Shown: positions 10,983-24,400 of the stretch, one piece after another
How positions within the stretch are numbered: the stretch's first letter is position 1
Layout: each line of letters begins with the position of its first letter
NCBI GenBank assembly: GCA_038030265.1
Contig: CM075942.1
Span: forward strand, 10,808,029-10,872,028
Length of the DNA stretch: 64,000 bases
Source: Corythucha ciliata
Taxonomy: Eukaryota > Arthropoda > Insecta > Hemiptera > Tingidae
Direction of reading: 5' to 3'
Notes under the pieces: model-generated
What the model saw: the letters and a program-made list of their open reading frames with translations, nothing else
What the model was told of the DNA's origin: nothing
Database searches by the model: none
Made by a program: the position numbers and the translations under genes

Positions 10983-11718
10983 ATCCTTTTCAGGTCCTGT
11001 GAATGGAAAAATGTAGGCAGCCTCTAAAAAAAAAAAAAAAACAACAACATTCAAGCAAGTTTTTCCGATTAGCTCGATAAAAATAGCATTTAAACCCGTA
11101 TGTCCGAAATAAGGCCTTCAAGGCTGTACGAAATTCTCCACTCCCTCATTCTCTCTCTCATCCTACAACCACAGACTCTATAAAGGGGTAGAAAGAGGGG
11201 GAGGGGGCCAAGTTCTGAAATATCTTCATAACCACGTAGTTTAGCGAGGCGATGAACTGAAACTTAATTTGTAGAGCGTCGAATTTCGAGGCAAAAAAAA
11301 AAAAAGTTTCGTTTATCCCCCCCCCCCCAAACAACCTTCCTGGTCACGATTCACAAGTGTCGTATTTTTTTTTTTTACTCCAACGACGGTGTTCAAAAGT
11401 TGGACCGAAGCGGAAATTATTTGCTCCCCCCCCCCACCAATCAAATCAAGAGATTCGTTTGGTACAAGAAACATTGCGAAGGGTTTTTTTTGGTAGGGAA
11501 GGGCTATTATTCAACCGCGCTCCAACATTATTCGTCTTAAGATCATGAGAAATTAGTTACATTTTAAAATGAACACATTTGAGAATAGACCAGTCAATAT
11601 AGACACAAAAATCGGGGTAAATGGCAAACATGCATGTAATTGATTTTTGGCTTATTATTTCTCAATAATAAGTCTTTGTAATCGTATCGCAAAAAAATGT
11701 TTTTGACCCCCCCTCAAA
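10983..11718. other. Homopolymer-rich spacer, no gene recognised
   Basis: There are several A, C and T runs (for example C runs near 11325 and 11430). No open frame has recognisable content, and I see no structured repeat. Confidence 0.35.
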
Positions 11719-11990
11719 ATTTGTTTGTTTGTTTTTTTTTTTTGTTTTTTTTTGAAATTAGAACTTTTTATTCCAAGGGAATTTTAAAGTTAGGCTGGTT
11801 CAGTATGAACTAATATGACTTGTTACATGAAGTTAGGTACAACTCATCAATTGCCCTAGACCAGAAGTATTATAATTATTATTATGGAATTTTGCTAAAG
11901 TAGTTAAAAGATAAAGAGTAATTTAGTTGGTAAGAAAATAAGTGCTCTAAGCGAAAATGACTAGATTCATAACACATTTACATATCACAG

Positions 11991-14706
11991 TTAGTTGGCT
12001 ACTTCTGCGAGCGAATCCTGCAGTCGTTTTCTTTTCAGGCGACGCATAGGGGGTTGTGGTGGAGGACTGGATGCAAGATTCTGCAACAGTCGGTTCGAGT
12101 GTTGAACCAAGGTCGTGTGTAGAGTGGTGTACGCCTTTTTGATCGTCTCGGCAACTTCACTTAGTTCCAAATCGGAGTGCAGTACTGAGTTGCGTATGAA
12201 CCAGTGTCCTCCAGTCATTATCCTTAAGGCTCGGTTTTGGACAGTTTGCACTCTTTTAACGTGACTTTTCGCTGCGCTTCCCCAGATTCCGCAAGCATAC
12301 TGCCAAATAGGACGTACGAGGGCTACATAGATATGCCTCTTGAGATGAAGAGGTAATGCCGATCGAACATTTAGAAGAGGTGACAGTTGGGCCAATCTGC
12401 CGCGGGTTTTGGTAACGAGATTTTGAGTATGAGCAGCCCAGGTGAGTTTCTTGTCGAGTGTTACGCCAAGATATCGAACTTGCTCGCTGTAGGGAATTGT
12501 TGAACCATTCAAAGTGATAACCGGATGGGGGGAGATGCATTTTAGGGTGAACATAACTATAGATGATTTAGTGGGGTTCATTGAAACTCGCCATTTATGG
12601 CACCAGCTGCCTACTCTGTTCATATAGTTCTGAAGGTTGACGCGAGCTTCTTCGCAAGTTTCAGCTTTGCTGAGGGCCGCAACATCATCCGCGAACTGTG
12701 CAACGGTTATATTTTCTTGTGTAGGGAAGTCACTAGCGTATATATTAAGTATAAAAAGGGGCCCAGTACACTCCCCTGTGGTACTCCTGCAGTGGCTGCC
12801 CTGGACGGCGGAACTGCGTGGGCGCATTTGACCGAAAAAGTCCGATTAGACAGGTACGACTGTATCAATCTGTAATATGTGTCGGGGAGTTCGTTTTTTA
12901 TTTTGAAAAGAAGACCGGGATGCCACACTTTGTCAAATGCCTTTTCTGAATCCAGGAAAGCTCCGAGGCATATCTTTTTGTTCTCGTATCCGTCCAGAAT
13001 TTCGTCGACAACACGATGGAGCTGTTGGGGGCACGAGTGATTCTTCCTGAAGCCGAATTGTGAGTCGGGTAGGAGATGCGAGAGGTATGTGAGAAGTTTT
13101 GGGAGTAAGAGCCGTTCAAAAATCTTCGAAAATAGGCAGAGTAGGCTGATGGGCCGATAACTAGTGGGGTCACTAGCATTTTTGTTGGGCTTTTTGGCCA
13201 TGATTACGTGAGCGTGCTTCCAAGAGTGTGGAAAGTGGGTGGTCCGAAGCATGGCGTTGTACACTTGGGTCAGATACACAATACCTTTCCGAGGTAGCGC
13301 CTTGAGCAGGGGCTGAGTTATTAAATCGTGGCCAGGGGCCTTTTTTGTCGGTGATCTATTGATAGTATTCCTAACTTGGCCGGGGGTGAAGTAGTCATTG
13401 AATGGAGACAAGATTACTAGATTAGTGGCGCCAAGAGGTGGTCCGTGACATTTGTCGTGGTACGGCTGTCGCTATCAGGGTGCGGCGAAAATTGGTCGCT
13501 AAGAAGTTGGGAAAAAAGAGTACACTTCTCCGAAGACGATGAGTACCATGTCTGACCCACGCGAAGAGGGGGAATAACACTCGCCTCCTTAGTCAATGCC
13601 TTGGTCTTCCTCCAGAGGGACCCATCTTTAGAAGTCAGTGCGCTAATGGTGTTTTGGGTCATGACGTTCCTTTCATTTTTGAGTGCATGGCTCAGTTCTC
13701 TGGATGCCCTGTTGTATCGTTGCTTAGCTTCAGTGTGTTTCGTTCTGATCCACTCAGCTCGAGCTCGCTTCTTTGTTGTAAGCAACTGTTGTACCACAAC
13801 GGAAGGCCGGAAAGATTTTGGACTGTTCGCCTGGGCTCCTGCGCCAGAAGCTTCCTTTGCTGCTAAGTGAATCAGCTGGGTGAAGGCTGAAACGGCCGAG
13901 TCAATATCCCTTGGGCTTTTAAGGGGTACATTTAGTGTGATCCTGTCCGATATTATTTCACTGTACTTCTTCCAGTTGAATGGATGTTGGATAAGGCTGA
14001 AAGACTGGCCAGGATGTCGATCAGTAACGAATTGAGTCAGTGTAGGTAGATGATCAGAATTAAGTTCCTTCAGAACATTTGGTGCAGGGTTTACAAAACG
14101 ATGCATATTCCTACCTATGAAAAAGTCCAAGACATCAGGCAAACGACTTGCATCGTGAGGGTAGTATGTGGGCTCCATTGGGTATATTACGTCCAGGCAA
14201 TGTGAATTTATGACTTCAAGTAGCGTTCTCCCTCTGGGATTGGCCAGACGGGATCCCCACCTAGGGTGCTTGGCGTTAAAGTCACCCCCGAGGAGGAAAT
14301 TTGTCTTCATTTCGTGAAGAATACCCCAAAAATCAGCTGTTGACATCCTATTTTATGGGGCTGAATAAAAAGCTCCTATTTGTAATTGATGGCCCTGATG
14401 TTGCAATGCAATCCTTGATACCTGGTACTCAACCTCCTGTACGCACGGTAGTTCATCATGGGGAATTTGATTGTTAATTGTAATTGCTGAACCGCCTTTT
14501 CGGTCCCCACTAGGATAGTCACAACGATAGGTTTTGTAGCCTGGGATAAAAAATTGCAATGGGGTTGCCAGCTTTGTTTCCGAGACCAGAAGTATTCCAA
14601 TGTTGTGGTTTTTTAAAAAGAGTTCCAGCTCGTAAAACTTGTTATTAAGACCTTGTGCGTTCCAAGTGCAGACGTTAATTGTGTTGAGCAGTTTTTGTGA
14701 GCTCAT
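11991..14706 (-). pseudogene. Jockey-A ORF2: apurinic-type endonuclease and reverse transcriptase, disrupted
   Basis: ORF2 performs target-primed reverse transcription. Starting at the ATG at 14706, the endonuclease shows WNAQGL, SETKL, GGDFNAKHPRWG and SDHLP. The reverse transcriptase follows with YRPISLL, QFGFRK, an AFDKVW block, GVPQGSVLGP and the catalytic FADD (near 12680). A C-terminal region with WQYACGIWG ends at 11991. Breaks: an in-frame TAA at 14355-14353, a frameshift near 13420, and a frameshift at the C/T run near 12754, just before FADD. Total length of about 900 codons is normal for Jockey ORF2. It was recently coding but is not functional. Confidence 0.85.
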
Positions 14707-15290
14707 GGCTTCTTAGTTAGGAGCACGGGCAGGATTTGGGTTAATGTTTGGAGCAGTGGTTGGAGGATTGACAGTAGGGAATCAATTTTACTCATCATTT
14801 TTTCGAATGGAGAGTCAAGTGCACTTGTTTGAGGAGCATTTGAAGTCACGTCTGAGTAGCTTCTGCCTCGTGTGGGAGTGATTGGGTGGGTGCGGAGGGG
14901 CAAATTGGTTGCTGCTGTTGGCTCCCGCGGCTTAGTTGTCTGGTTGGATGGCCGGCGCTCGGTAATCCCTGAGTTTGGATTTATTTGCTGCATTTTTTTA
15001 TACACGGGGCAGCCTCTATAGTTGGCCGTGTGTTGGCCGCTGCAGTTAACGCAGGTGGGAGGATCATTGGGTGTCTTTGTGCAAGCTTCTGCTGCGTGTT
15101 CTTGGTTGCATTTTACACACCGTGGGTTGCGATGGCAGTAATTTCTAGAATGCCCGAAATCCTGGCAGCGCATGCACTGGAGGACTGCCCGGCGAGGCCT
15201 TGGTGGCTCAACTTTAATTTTTGAGTAATATAATTTATCGAGCGAGTATATTTCTTTATTCTTAGAAATTTGTAGTTTTACGTTTCAAAG
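14703..15290 (-). pseudogene. Jockey-A ORF1 (Gag-like) C-terminal part with CCHC zinc knuckles
   Basis: This is the nucleic-acid-binding Gag-like protein of the retrotransposon, which coats the element RNA. The frame is open from about 15285 to the stop at 14703. It contains a conserved basic linker (KIKVEPPRPRR) followed by knuckles beginning CMRCQDFGHSRNYC, then CVKCNQEHAAEAC and CVNCSGQHTANYRGC. The rest is a Ser/Thr/Pro-rich tail. The N-terminal half is missing, so the fragment is 5'-truncated. The terminal TGA overlaps the ORF2 ATG, a layout used for termination-reinitiation in some non-LTR elements. Confidence 0.8.
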
Positions 15291-15318
15291 TGCGTAGAAT
15301 CCAAATCTGCAATAAATA

Positions 15319-18300
15319 AAAAGTTTTGTTCCGACAGCAGCCTGTCGGGAAAAGTGCATTTCATTCATGCGACAATCGAGTCAAACCTCATAAGTTAGAA
15401 CGATATCAATCAACTATGAATCACATTTAGGCCGTGGTATAGAAAGTCAAAATCATAAAATCGTGTTTCTTTTTACCGCAGGCCCCTTTTTTTGGCACCA
15501 ACTGAGGGGGAACAAAATGATGAAAATGAAACACAGTCGGTTTGGTTGCCTATACGATATGGGAAGGTGGACTCTTGTTAGAGGAGTTATTTGCAATTAA
15601 AATCTTTATCCCGGCCTAAATTTCATTCATAATTGATTGATATCGTTCTAACTTATGAGGTTTGACTCGATTGTCGCATGAATGAAATGCACTTTTCCCG
15701 ACAGGCTGCTGTCGGAACAAAACTTTTTTCAGGTTACGTTAATTTTCAGATCAGTTAAATTAGGTTAAATGGCATGTCACAATTTCACCATTGCGCAATG
15801 CGGAGTGCCTGGTTTCGAATCCGAAACAATTTTTTTAAAATTTTTTTTGTTCCTCCCTTTTTGGCCCACCTCAGGATTTTTTACTCAATATTTATTAGGC
15901 TGTAGGCAAATCAAATAAAAGAGACGGCTCAAAATTCAGTGTCAATGAAATTTTTTGGTAATTGGATGGTCCAGTAAGGCATAGCGTTAATTTAATAGCT
16001 CCCCTCCGCCGAGAACTCCCCTGCCATATCAACGGATTTGGTTCACAAGGGTCTCATACGAAAGCGCGTTCATTTTTCATTACTCGTGTCAATTTTGGGG
16101 GCAATTGCAGCAACAGCCGTGCGGTAGCGAATTTTCAACTAATTCAAACCCCTCTTTCACACCGTTCCCGTGGACCGATTCATCTGGATCACGAACTCGT
16201 CCGAGATATTCACGCTATTGATTTTTAGACCAAATTTGGTTGCCCTAAGTCAAAAATTGCGACCGTGATCGTGCTAACAAGCGAGGGGCCATAAATATAT
16301 ATATATAGCAAATCGAACCGACCTCGGATTCGTGTTCTAGGGGTTCTGAAACGTGAAAAAAAAGTATCACAACCCATATGTGCGACCATCAGGGCGAGAC
16401 CAATAGTGCATTTTTTGAATGAAATGCACTAAAATGTCCGTCCGCCGTCCGGGTCATATCTTGCCCTAGGATTGCTCGAAAAAACTCGTTCTTTCGCACA
16501 TAGACTCCATTATTTGGGGTCTAGTTATTGGTCCTAACATCTGATCAGTTTGATCAAATAACTCCCTGGGGTTTTATGGGCCAAAAGCGGGTCCAAAATG
16601 GGGATTTTCAAAGGATTTGGGATCATAGGGGTGTGGGGTGTCGATTTTCATGTAATTTCAAGCCGGATTTGACTACATCGATGAATAATAAACCTATAAA
16701 CAGTCGAAATAATAAGGCATTGTTCGATAATTCGCAGCGTTTTTGTTGCGTGTTGTTAGGACCAATGAGAGCAGTTATTACTCAAGTTTGCAACCCTCGA
16801 AACCTTGTGCTTAACTCATGGCAGTCGAAAAACTAAGAAATTTCATCACTTTTTCTGGTTTTTAAACAAAAATACCAGACGAAAGAGTTTTTCGAGCATG
16901 ACCACAGTATACATTGTTTAAGCCAAGTAAATTTGCTACAATTTAAGCCATGCCCGAGCATCCTGGGTCTGTTAGTTCAGGAAATACAGGCAATCAACAA
17001 AATACCTAATCTCGCCAAAAAGCGAGATTTTATTGGTAGGGTAATTTGCAAGACCCGTAGCACTCAAATACACGGTGATTGGTACTTGGTTGAACAAAAT
17101 GAGAGGGATGGTTGTGGGTAAAGCCCCGTACCTACAAACGCCTACCCCCCCGAGTCAAATCCTTAGTTTGATTCTCACCCGCTAGTGGTTTGTAGCGCTG
17201 CAGTGTTCGTCCTGTGCAACCGCATTCCCCTCGTATTTTAGTGCATTTCATTCAAAAAATGCACTATTGGTCTCGCCCTGATGGTCGCACATATGGGTTG
17301 TGATACTTTTTTTTCACGTTTCAGAACCCCTAGAACACGAATCCGAGGTCGGTTCGATTTGCTATACATACATATATATATATATATATCCCTCGCTTGT
17401 TGGCACGATCACGGTCGCAATTTTTGACTTAGGGCAACCAAATTTGGTCTAAAAATCAATAGCGTGAATATCTCGGACGAGTTCGTGATCCAGATGAATC
17501 GGTCCACGGGAACGGTGTGAAAGAGGGGTTTGAATTAGTTGAAAATTCGCTACCGCACGGCTGTTGCTGCAATTACCCCCAAAATTGACTCGAGTAATGA
17601 GAAATGAACGCGCTTTCGAATGAGACCTTTGTGAACCAAATCCGTTGATATGGCAGGGGAGTTCTCGGCGGAGGGGAGCTATTAAATAAACGCTATGCTT
17701 TACTGGACCACCCAATTACCAAAACATTTCATTGAGATTGTATTTTGAGCCGTCTCTTTTATTTGATTTGCCTACAGCCTAATAAATCTTGAGTAAAAAA
17801 TCCTGAGGTGGGCCAAAAAGGGAGGAACAAAAAAAAAATTTTAAAAAAATTGTTTCGGATTCGAACCCAGGCACTCCATGGTGACATACCATTTAACCTA
17901 ATGTAACTGATCTGAAAATTAACGTAATCTGAAAAAAGTTTTGTTCCGACAGCAGCCTGTCGGGAAAAGTGCATTTCATTCATGCGACAATCGAGTCAAA
18001 CCTCATAAGTTAGAACGAGATCAATCAATTATGAATGAAATTTAGGCCGGGATAAAGATTTTAATTGCAAATAACTCCTCTAACAAGAGTCCGCTTTCCC
18101 ATATCGTGTAGGCAACCAAACCGACTCTGTTTCATTTTTCATTTTCATCATTTTGTTCCCCCTCAGTTGGTGCCAAAAAAGGGGCCTGCGGAAAAAAGAA
18201 ACACGATTTTATTATTTTGACTTTCTATACCACGGCCTAAATGTCATTCATAATTGATTGATCTCGTTCTAACTTATGAGGTTTGACTCGATTGTCGCAT

Positions 18301-18339
18301 GAATGAAATGCACTTTTCCCGACAGGCTGCTGTCGGAAC
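15319..18339. mobile_element. 3-kb palindrome built from nested inverted repeats
   Basis: Arms of about 1.1 kb (15319-16434 and 17236-18339) are inverted copies around a unique 0.8-kb centre. Each arm begins with a roughly 400-bp subelement that is itself flanked by inverted ends: AAAGTTTTGTTCCGACAGCA at 15319 with its complement at 15728, and again at 17935-18339. The innermost arm segment contains a (TA)n run near 16297 and 17370. It ends with a hairpin, AGTGCATTTTTTGAATGAAATGCACT, at 16414-16430 and in the mirror copy. Open frames occur in mirror pairs and are not genes. Divergent Jockey-like elements abut both sides; the right end lacks its last bases at the junction with Jockey-B. Confidence 0.75.
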
Positions 18340-18346
18340 TTTCAGT

Positions 18347-19056
18347 TATGGAAATGGGAACACCCCGTATGGCGACATCAAGCGTGTTTCTGTTGGCAGG
18401 AGAACAGTAGGTGAAATAGGGTATCTTTTCGGAATAATTCTTAACCCTGAATAAGCGTCCAACACCTCTGTGCTTTGTCACCCTGGACAACACAGCGGAG
18501 AAAACAAAGGACATCTTCAACTTGAAAAAACTTTGCTATTCAATAATAAAAGTGGAGCCAAAAAATAAGAACACGCAGATCCCTCAGTGTAAAAACTGCC
18601 AGCGTTACCATCACACACAAAAATTACTGCCATCTCCCCAGCCGCTGTGACAAGTGCAGTGGAGACCATCACTACAAACATTGCACCAGACCTAAGAAAG
18701 ACGATGCCCAATGCGTGAATTGCGGTGGAAATCATCCTGCAGACTACAGAGGATGCGAATACTTTAGACAAATAAATCAGAAAAGCACCAGCCAACCGAC
18801 GGCTTCTAACTCTAAGCCCGACAATGTGATTATCGGTAATAAACAACCACAGCAGAGGACGACAAAACTGCGAAATAACTTATCTTATGCAGAATGCGCC
18901 ACGCTAACGGGCCCCGCCCCACACGCAACTGGAAATGAGAGGGATGTATCTAAAACCATAAATTCCGTCATTAAAATCATAATAGAGGCAGTCAAGCCTT
19001 TTCTACCTCAAATAATCACCGCTCTCTCCAACTTCCTCATTAACAATGGACACTAG
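18347..19056 (+). pseudogene. Jockey-B ORF1 (Gag-like) fragment with zinc knuckles
   Basis: This is a Gag-like RNA-binding protein fragment. Pieces are readable in different frames. First comes a stretch ending KVEPKNKNTQIPQCKNC. A frameshift near 18614 follows, inside the first knuckle, and then knuckles beginning CDKCSGDHHYKHC and CVNCGGNHPADYRGC. A basic, Ser/Thr-rich tail ends at the TAG at 19054-19056. A further break lies near 18445. The N-terminal part is missing. It overlaps the start of ORF2 by 11 bp. Confidence 0.7.
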
Positions 19057-21399
19057 TAGTCAGACACAACCGTCTCATCAACCTGGAGCGACATAAAACC
19101 TCCACAAAATAGTCATATTAAACTGGAATGCAAACGGAATCAAACCTAAACAAAACGAACTAAAAATATTCCTATATGAACACAACATCAGCGTTGCTTG
19201 CATAACAGAAACTCATCTAAAAGAAGGAGATAAACTCACAATTCAAGGGTACACGATACTTAGGCGAGACCGAACTACAGATACACACGGTGGCGGAGTT
19301 GCCATACTAGTAAAAAACAATATAGCTCACGATGAGCTCTTCACACCACAGCTAGCAAATCTAGAAGCATGTGGTATTACCCTACATACCCAACCGAAAA
19401 TCAAAATATACGCGGTGTACAAAGCCCCATGCAAAAGTCTAAATGAAGGAGACATGTCACTATTATACAACGGTCAATGTCTCTTGGTAGGAGACCTAAA
19501 TGCAAAATCTTCAGCTTGGGGTTGCATCAAAGAAAACTCCAACGGCCGGAAATTGCTTCAATACTCCAACCGAAATGGCTTTGACGTCATAGCACCTCCA
19601 GAACCAACGTTTTTTAGACCCGGGCGGACCCCTGATATACTAGACATCACAATTACCAAGGGAATCCACGTCCCCATATACATCAAAACCCTTAGCGAAT
19701 TATGCTCCGACCACTCCCCCTCACTGTTCTCATTCCTCGCTCCTATCACAATTCAAGAGAGGATAACAATCTTGACAGGGAAACTCATATGGCCCCAATT
19801 CAAGTCGTACATAAACGAAAAAGTCACCATATCCAAAACATACAATACCCCAGCAGATATTGACGCGGACGTGGAAGCCTTCATTCATTTACTCAAGGAC
19901 GCAGTGTCCTTTGCAACGGTCACCCCCTCAGCGAACAGAAAAGCCAATCCAAATGACAATTTGCCCGCCGAACTACTTACACTAATTAGGCAAAAGAATG
20001 GTACGCGCCGACAATGGCAGAGAAATAGAACTCCTGGAAATAAACGAGAACTGAACCGCTTCCAACACCGAGTAAAGGATGCACTGGATAAACACCGGCA
20101 CATGACCTACAAAAAATACCTCAAGGACATTCATCAGGCCGATGGCTCATTATGGAAAGCGACGAAACGTATCCTGAAGAAACCTAGCCGCATGCCACCC
20201 CTAAAAAGTGGAAACAGACTAATAACGGCCGATGAAGAAAAATGTGAAGCTTTCAGCGATTATTTTAGCAAGTGCTTCGGGCCAACAGATGTGAACCAAG
20301 ATGCAGACGAAGTCACACTCAATTACCACGAGAGCGTATTGCACACAGTCGAGCTTCCTATACCCTTCGTTTCTCCAAGATAACTACAGAAATACATCCG
20401 GCAAGCAAAACATAAAAAAAGCCCTGGCCCGGATGAAATACCCCCTTCAATAATAAAAGGCCTTCCAAAAAAAGGAGTCATGAAACTGCTTAACATTTTC
20501 AATAGCTGCTTACGATTCTCGTACTTTCCAAAAGCCTGGAAAACAGCGGAAATTATCGTCATTCCTAAGCCGGGAAAAGACAAATCTAATTTAGCTAACT
20601 ATCGCCCAATTAGCCTATTATCTTGCATCGGGAAGCTTTACGAAAAATGCCTAAAGACACGCATAATACCCTTCTACAAAAAAATAGTCCCCGACTACCA
20701 ATTTGGCTTCACAGAACTCCACTCGACGGTACACCAGGTATATAGACTTGCAAACCACATTATTAAAGGGTTCGAAAGAAAAGAGCACACAGTATGCGCC
20801 CTACTAGATTTAAAACAAGCATTCGACAACGTGTGGCACACAGGTCTTTTATGCAAACTAAAACGAGAAGGCGTCCCAAAATACCTTCTAGGATGCATAA
20901 CATCCTTTTTAGACAGTAGAGCCTTCTACGTCCGAATAAACAACAGCAAATCTGCATTAAGAGAAATGTTATCCGGAACGCCACAAGGATCTGTTCTCTC
21001 GCCTATCCTCTTCAACATCTACGTGAGCGACATTCCCTCCTCCGCAAACGTCGACCTTGCTTGCTACGCCGATGACACAGCTGCGTTCTCCACAAATTCT
21101 AACCTCACTGATGCTAGGAATGACGTAAAAACTCAAATAGAAGAGATGTGCCACTACTTCAAAAACTTGAAAATTCCCATCAACGTGGGAAAATGTGAGG
21201 CCAAAATATTTACTTTACGCCGCCATGCCGACCCAAAACCATTGAGCGTTAACGGAAACCGTATCCCGTGGAACCCGACCGACCAAAGTATAAAATACCT
21301 CGCAGTCCACCTCGACCGTCGTCTAACATGGAAGCACCACATCAACAAAAAGCTTAGTGACGGATATGCACGCCAAGCGCTCCTTCGGCCCATCCTACA

Positions 21400-21415
21400 C
21401 AGGAAATCGAGTCTC
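21400..21415. repeat. Left target-site duplication of nested R1-like element
   Basis: CAGGAAATCGAGTCTC at 21400-21415 is repeated exactly at 24697-24712. It is host sequence from Jockey-B ORF2 duplicated on insertion. A (CT)n tract follows directly and belongs to the inserted element's 3' tail. Confidence 0.9.
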
Positions 21416-24400
21416 TCTCTCTCTCTCTGCGGAACTCCTTAAGATGTGGCCAGTACCTAGACCTTTTTGCAGGCCTTTACCTGGCCTGTACCCCATCTTT
21501 GGCCCGGATACCGCAACAGAGTCGGTCCCATCGCTCAGCTCAACCCGTTAGCCACGGCTGCTGGCCAGCCAGCCGTGCCCGAGAGAGACCACGCGGAGAT
21601 GGGTCTTTTGAGCTGAGGATGCTGGCTTCCGCCATGGACCGAAACCGGACAGGGAAGAGAACCCTGCCCGGGTTGCCCGAGTAGGGAACCCTACTCAAGC
21701 ATGGCCGGTCCCAGCCCTCTTCGCTCCAGCCAGGAGCGGGAGAAGGCCAGGAGGCGGCCATACGCCCGCCGGTCTCGGACAAGAGCCGCGTCTCCCGGCG
21801 GGCCTCCACTCCCCCATGTCGCCCGCCGCAGATCCCCGTGGAGGCTGCAGCGACGAAGCACATGGTCGGCGGTCTCCTCCTCGACACCACAAGGGCATGT
21901 TGGAGAGTCCCGCCGCCGGAAGAACCACAACTTGGCGTTAAACGAGCCGTGTCCAGTCAGGATTTGCATGGCAGCGTGCTCAAGGGTGAACCACTTGGCC
22001 GCTGCCAGTCTCGTCCGAACGTCGGGCACGAACCCGAATGTACGCCTACCCGTTGAACTGTAAGTCCAACGCGCCTGCCAAGCCTCAACGACTAGGTCGT
22101 CAAGGAGGCGGAGGCCCCATGCGGCCCCCCACTCCTCAGCCAAGAGACCGAGGCGCTCTGCCCAATCTTCACGGCACCGTACCCGGTCCAAGTTTCCCTG
22201 AACCAGGCGGCGCCCGTGAACCCATGCGTCGAGCAGGAGGTCCGCAGGAGGTATCCCCGCCAGCACCTGAAGCGCGTCGGAACTGACAGTCCGGTACGCC
22301 ATGGTCACCCTTACCAAGGCCTGCCGCTGCAAGCTGAGGACCTTCGCCCTCTGAGCTTTCGTGGGCCGGTGCCACCACCACGTTGCACCGTACAGCAGGG
22401 TAGGTATGAATACCGCCCTGAAGTAACGAGCTCGGCAGTGGAAGTTCGTGCCCCATACGTTGCCCCCCACCGACCTAAAGAGGGCAAAGGTCCTCTCCAG
22501 CTTCCCCGCAACCGCCTCTAGCTGCGGGGTCGCTGTCCTCCCCGGGTTAATCTCGACCCCTAGGTAGCGGCCCTGCCGTTCCCCCACAAGGCGTGATCCC
22601 CGATAGCGCACCACCAGGGGGCTACCCTGCGAGAGACGACCCCGCATTAGGACCATTTGGGTCTTCGGCACCGCGAGAGCCAGTTTGACCGCCCCGCACC
22701 ATTCGTCCACGCCTCGCAACAGCCGATCGATCTCCCGACCGGCCTCGTCCCGGGAGCGCGCCGCGACAACAACCGCAAGGTCGTCCACGTACGCCACTCC
22801 CTCGAAACCCTCCCCCTGCAAAAGCCACAAAAGGGCGGCAAAGAGAAGGTTCCACAAAGCAGCCGAGAGAACCGACCCCTGCGGGCAACCTCTGGTGAGA
22901 GGTTCCCGCACCTCCTCACTACCGTAGCGGAGCCGCACCTCCCTCGACTCGAAGTACGAGGCGATCACCCTAAAGATGTCGTTTGGGACACCAGCATCTC
23001 GCAGCGCCATCAAGACCCCGGGCCACGACACTGAGTCGAAGGCCCCCTGCACATCCAGCAGGACCGCCACCTTGTACTTCCCGTAGGGGGCATCGACGAG
23101 GGTCTGCACCGCGTCCAGTGCCGCGTCCGTCGAGCCCCCTCTTACCCCCCCCAAACTGGCGCGGATGGAGCGCCTCCTTGATGAAGGGCTCCAACCGGCC
23201 AAGGAGGAGCCGCTCCAGGACCTTGCTCTCGCAGGGCAGGAGGCTAATCGGCCTATAGCTACCGGGAGACGCCGGGTCGCGGTCGGGCGACTTCAGAAGA
23301 AGTATCACCACAGCGACCCGCCATCTCACCGGGAAGTACCCCGCCACAAGACATCGATTGTAGAGCCCCAAAAAGGACTCCACCGCCGAGTCCGGGAGAT
23401 GCTTAAGCATCTCAGGGCACACCCCGGTGAACCCCGGAGCCCTGCCCGACGCCAACCCACCAAGGGCGTCCCGAAGCTCCTCCTCCGTGAAGAGCTCACT
23501 GCCTGCCGTTTGTGGGACCACCGCCGCTTCCGCTCTTGATTCGCGATCCGCAGCAGAGTCCTCCCCGGGTTCGTCCCGCGGGAAGATACGTCGGATGAAG
23601 TTCCTCAGCGTATCCTCCACAGTCCCCCCACCACGCGACGCTTCCAGAAACGGGAGGACGCTCGGAGACCTGATCTTCCCCACGGCGACTCTGTAGGGAA
23701 TGCCCCGAGGGTTCGCCGAGAGACCATCCTCAACGAACGTCCTCCACGCGGCCCGCCTGGACCGCCGAAGAGCCTTTTTTAGGTCCCCCCTCGCGAGCGC
23801 ATAACGCCCGCCTGCAGCCTCGCGACCCGGGCCTCGAGTCCTTTGATAGGCCCGGCGCCGCCTACGAGCCCGCGAGGAAAGACCCGCAACCTCGGCATTC
23901 CACCACGGAACTATCCCGCCATGTGATTGGTGAACACGCGGGACTGTATCGTCAGCGGAGCCCATGACGATGGCCTCCATCGTCACCACGGCCTCGTCCA
24001 CGAGCTCCAATCCCGACGCCCTCGGAGGAGGACCCGCGAGGTCGGCCTCGAAGAGGAGGCGATCCGCCTGGCACCTGTACGCGTCCCATCGGGCACGCCT
24101 GAAGTCAAACCGGCCCGATCCCGAACCTCCCACGCCACGGCCACTGACACCTGTGACGATGCCAAATGACACGAGGCAGTGGTTGGCCGAGGTGTCCATG
24201 CCCAACTCCCACGAACACAACCGAGGGAGTGGTTGACCACCCAGAAGGGTTAAGTCAATGTACGACTCCCCCGACGGCCCGCGGAAGGTGGGTCCGCACT
24301 CGGACCGGTTCGCGAGCACAAGTCCCCACCCAGACATGAGATCGCGCACCTGCGCGCCCCTCCGGCTTCCCCTCCTCGAGCCCCACGCGAGGTCCCACGC

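Larger units (their letters stand above)
11719..15290 (-). mobile_element. Jockey-like non-LTR retrotransposon, 5'-truncated (Jockey-A)
   Basis: The element reads leftward. It contains the C-terminal half of ORF1 with zinc knuckles (up to about 15290), an ORF2 with endonuclease and reverse transcriptase (14706-11991), a 3' UTR with an AATAAA signal near 11770, and an interrupted A tail at 11753-11719. The 5' end is lost within ORF1, next to the palindrome that starts at 15319. ORF1 and ORF2 overlap by ATGA (14706-14703). No target duplication was found. The copy is dead: ORF2 carries one in-frame stop and at least two frameshifts. Confidence 0.85.

Noticed and set aside
15962..17715. Matching 88-codon open frames at 15962-16228 (+) and 17449-17715 (-)
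   Set aside because: They are mirror images created by the palindrome; no domain, and neighbouring frames are equally open.
21411..21428. (CT)n tract as an independent microsatellite in Jockey-B
   Set aside because: It lies inside the target duplications, so it is the 3' tail of the inserted R1-like element; Jockey-B itself does not contain it on the other side.
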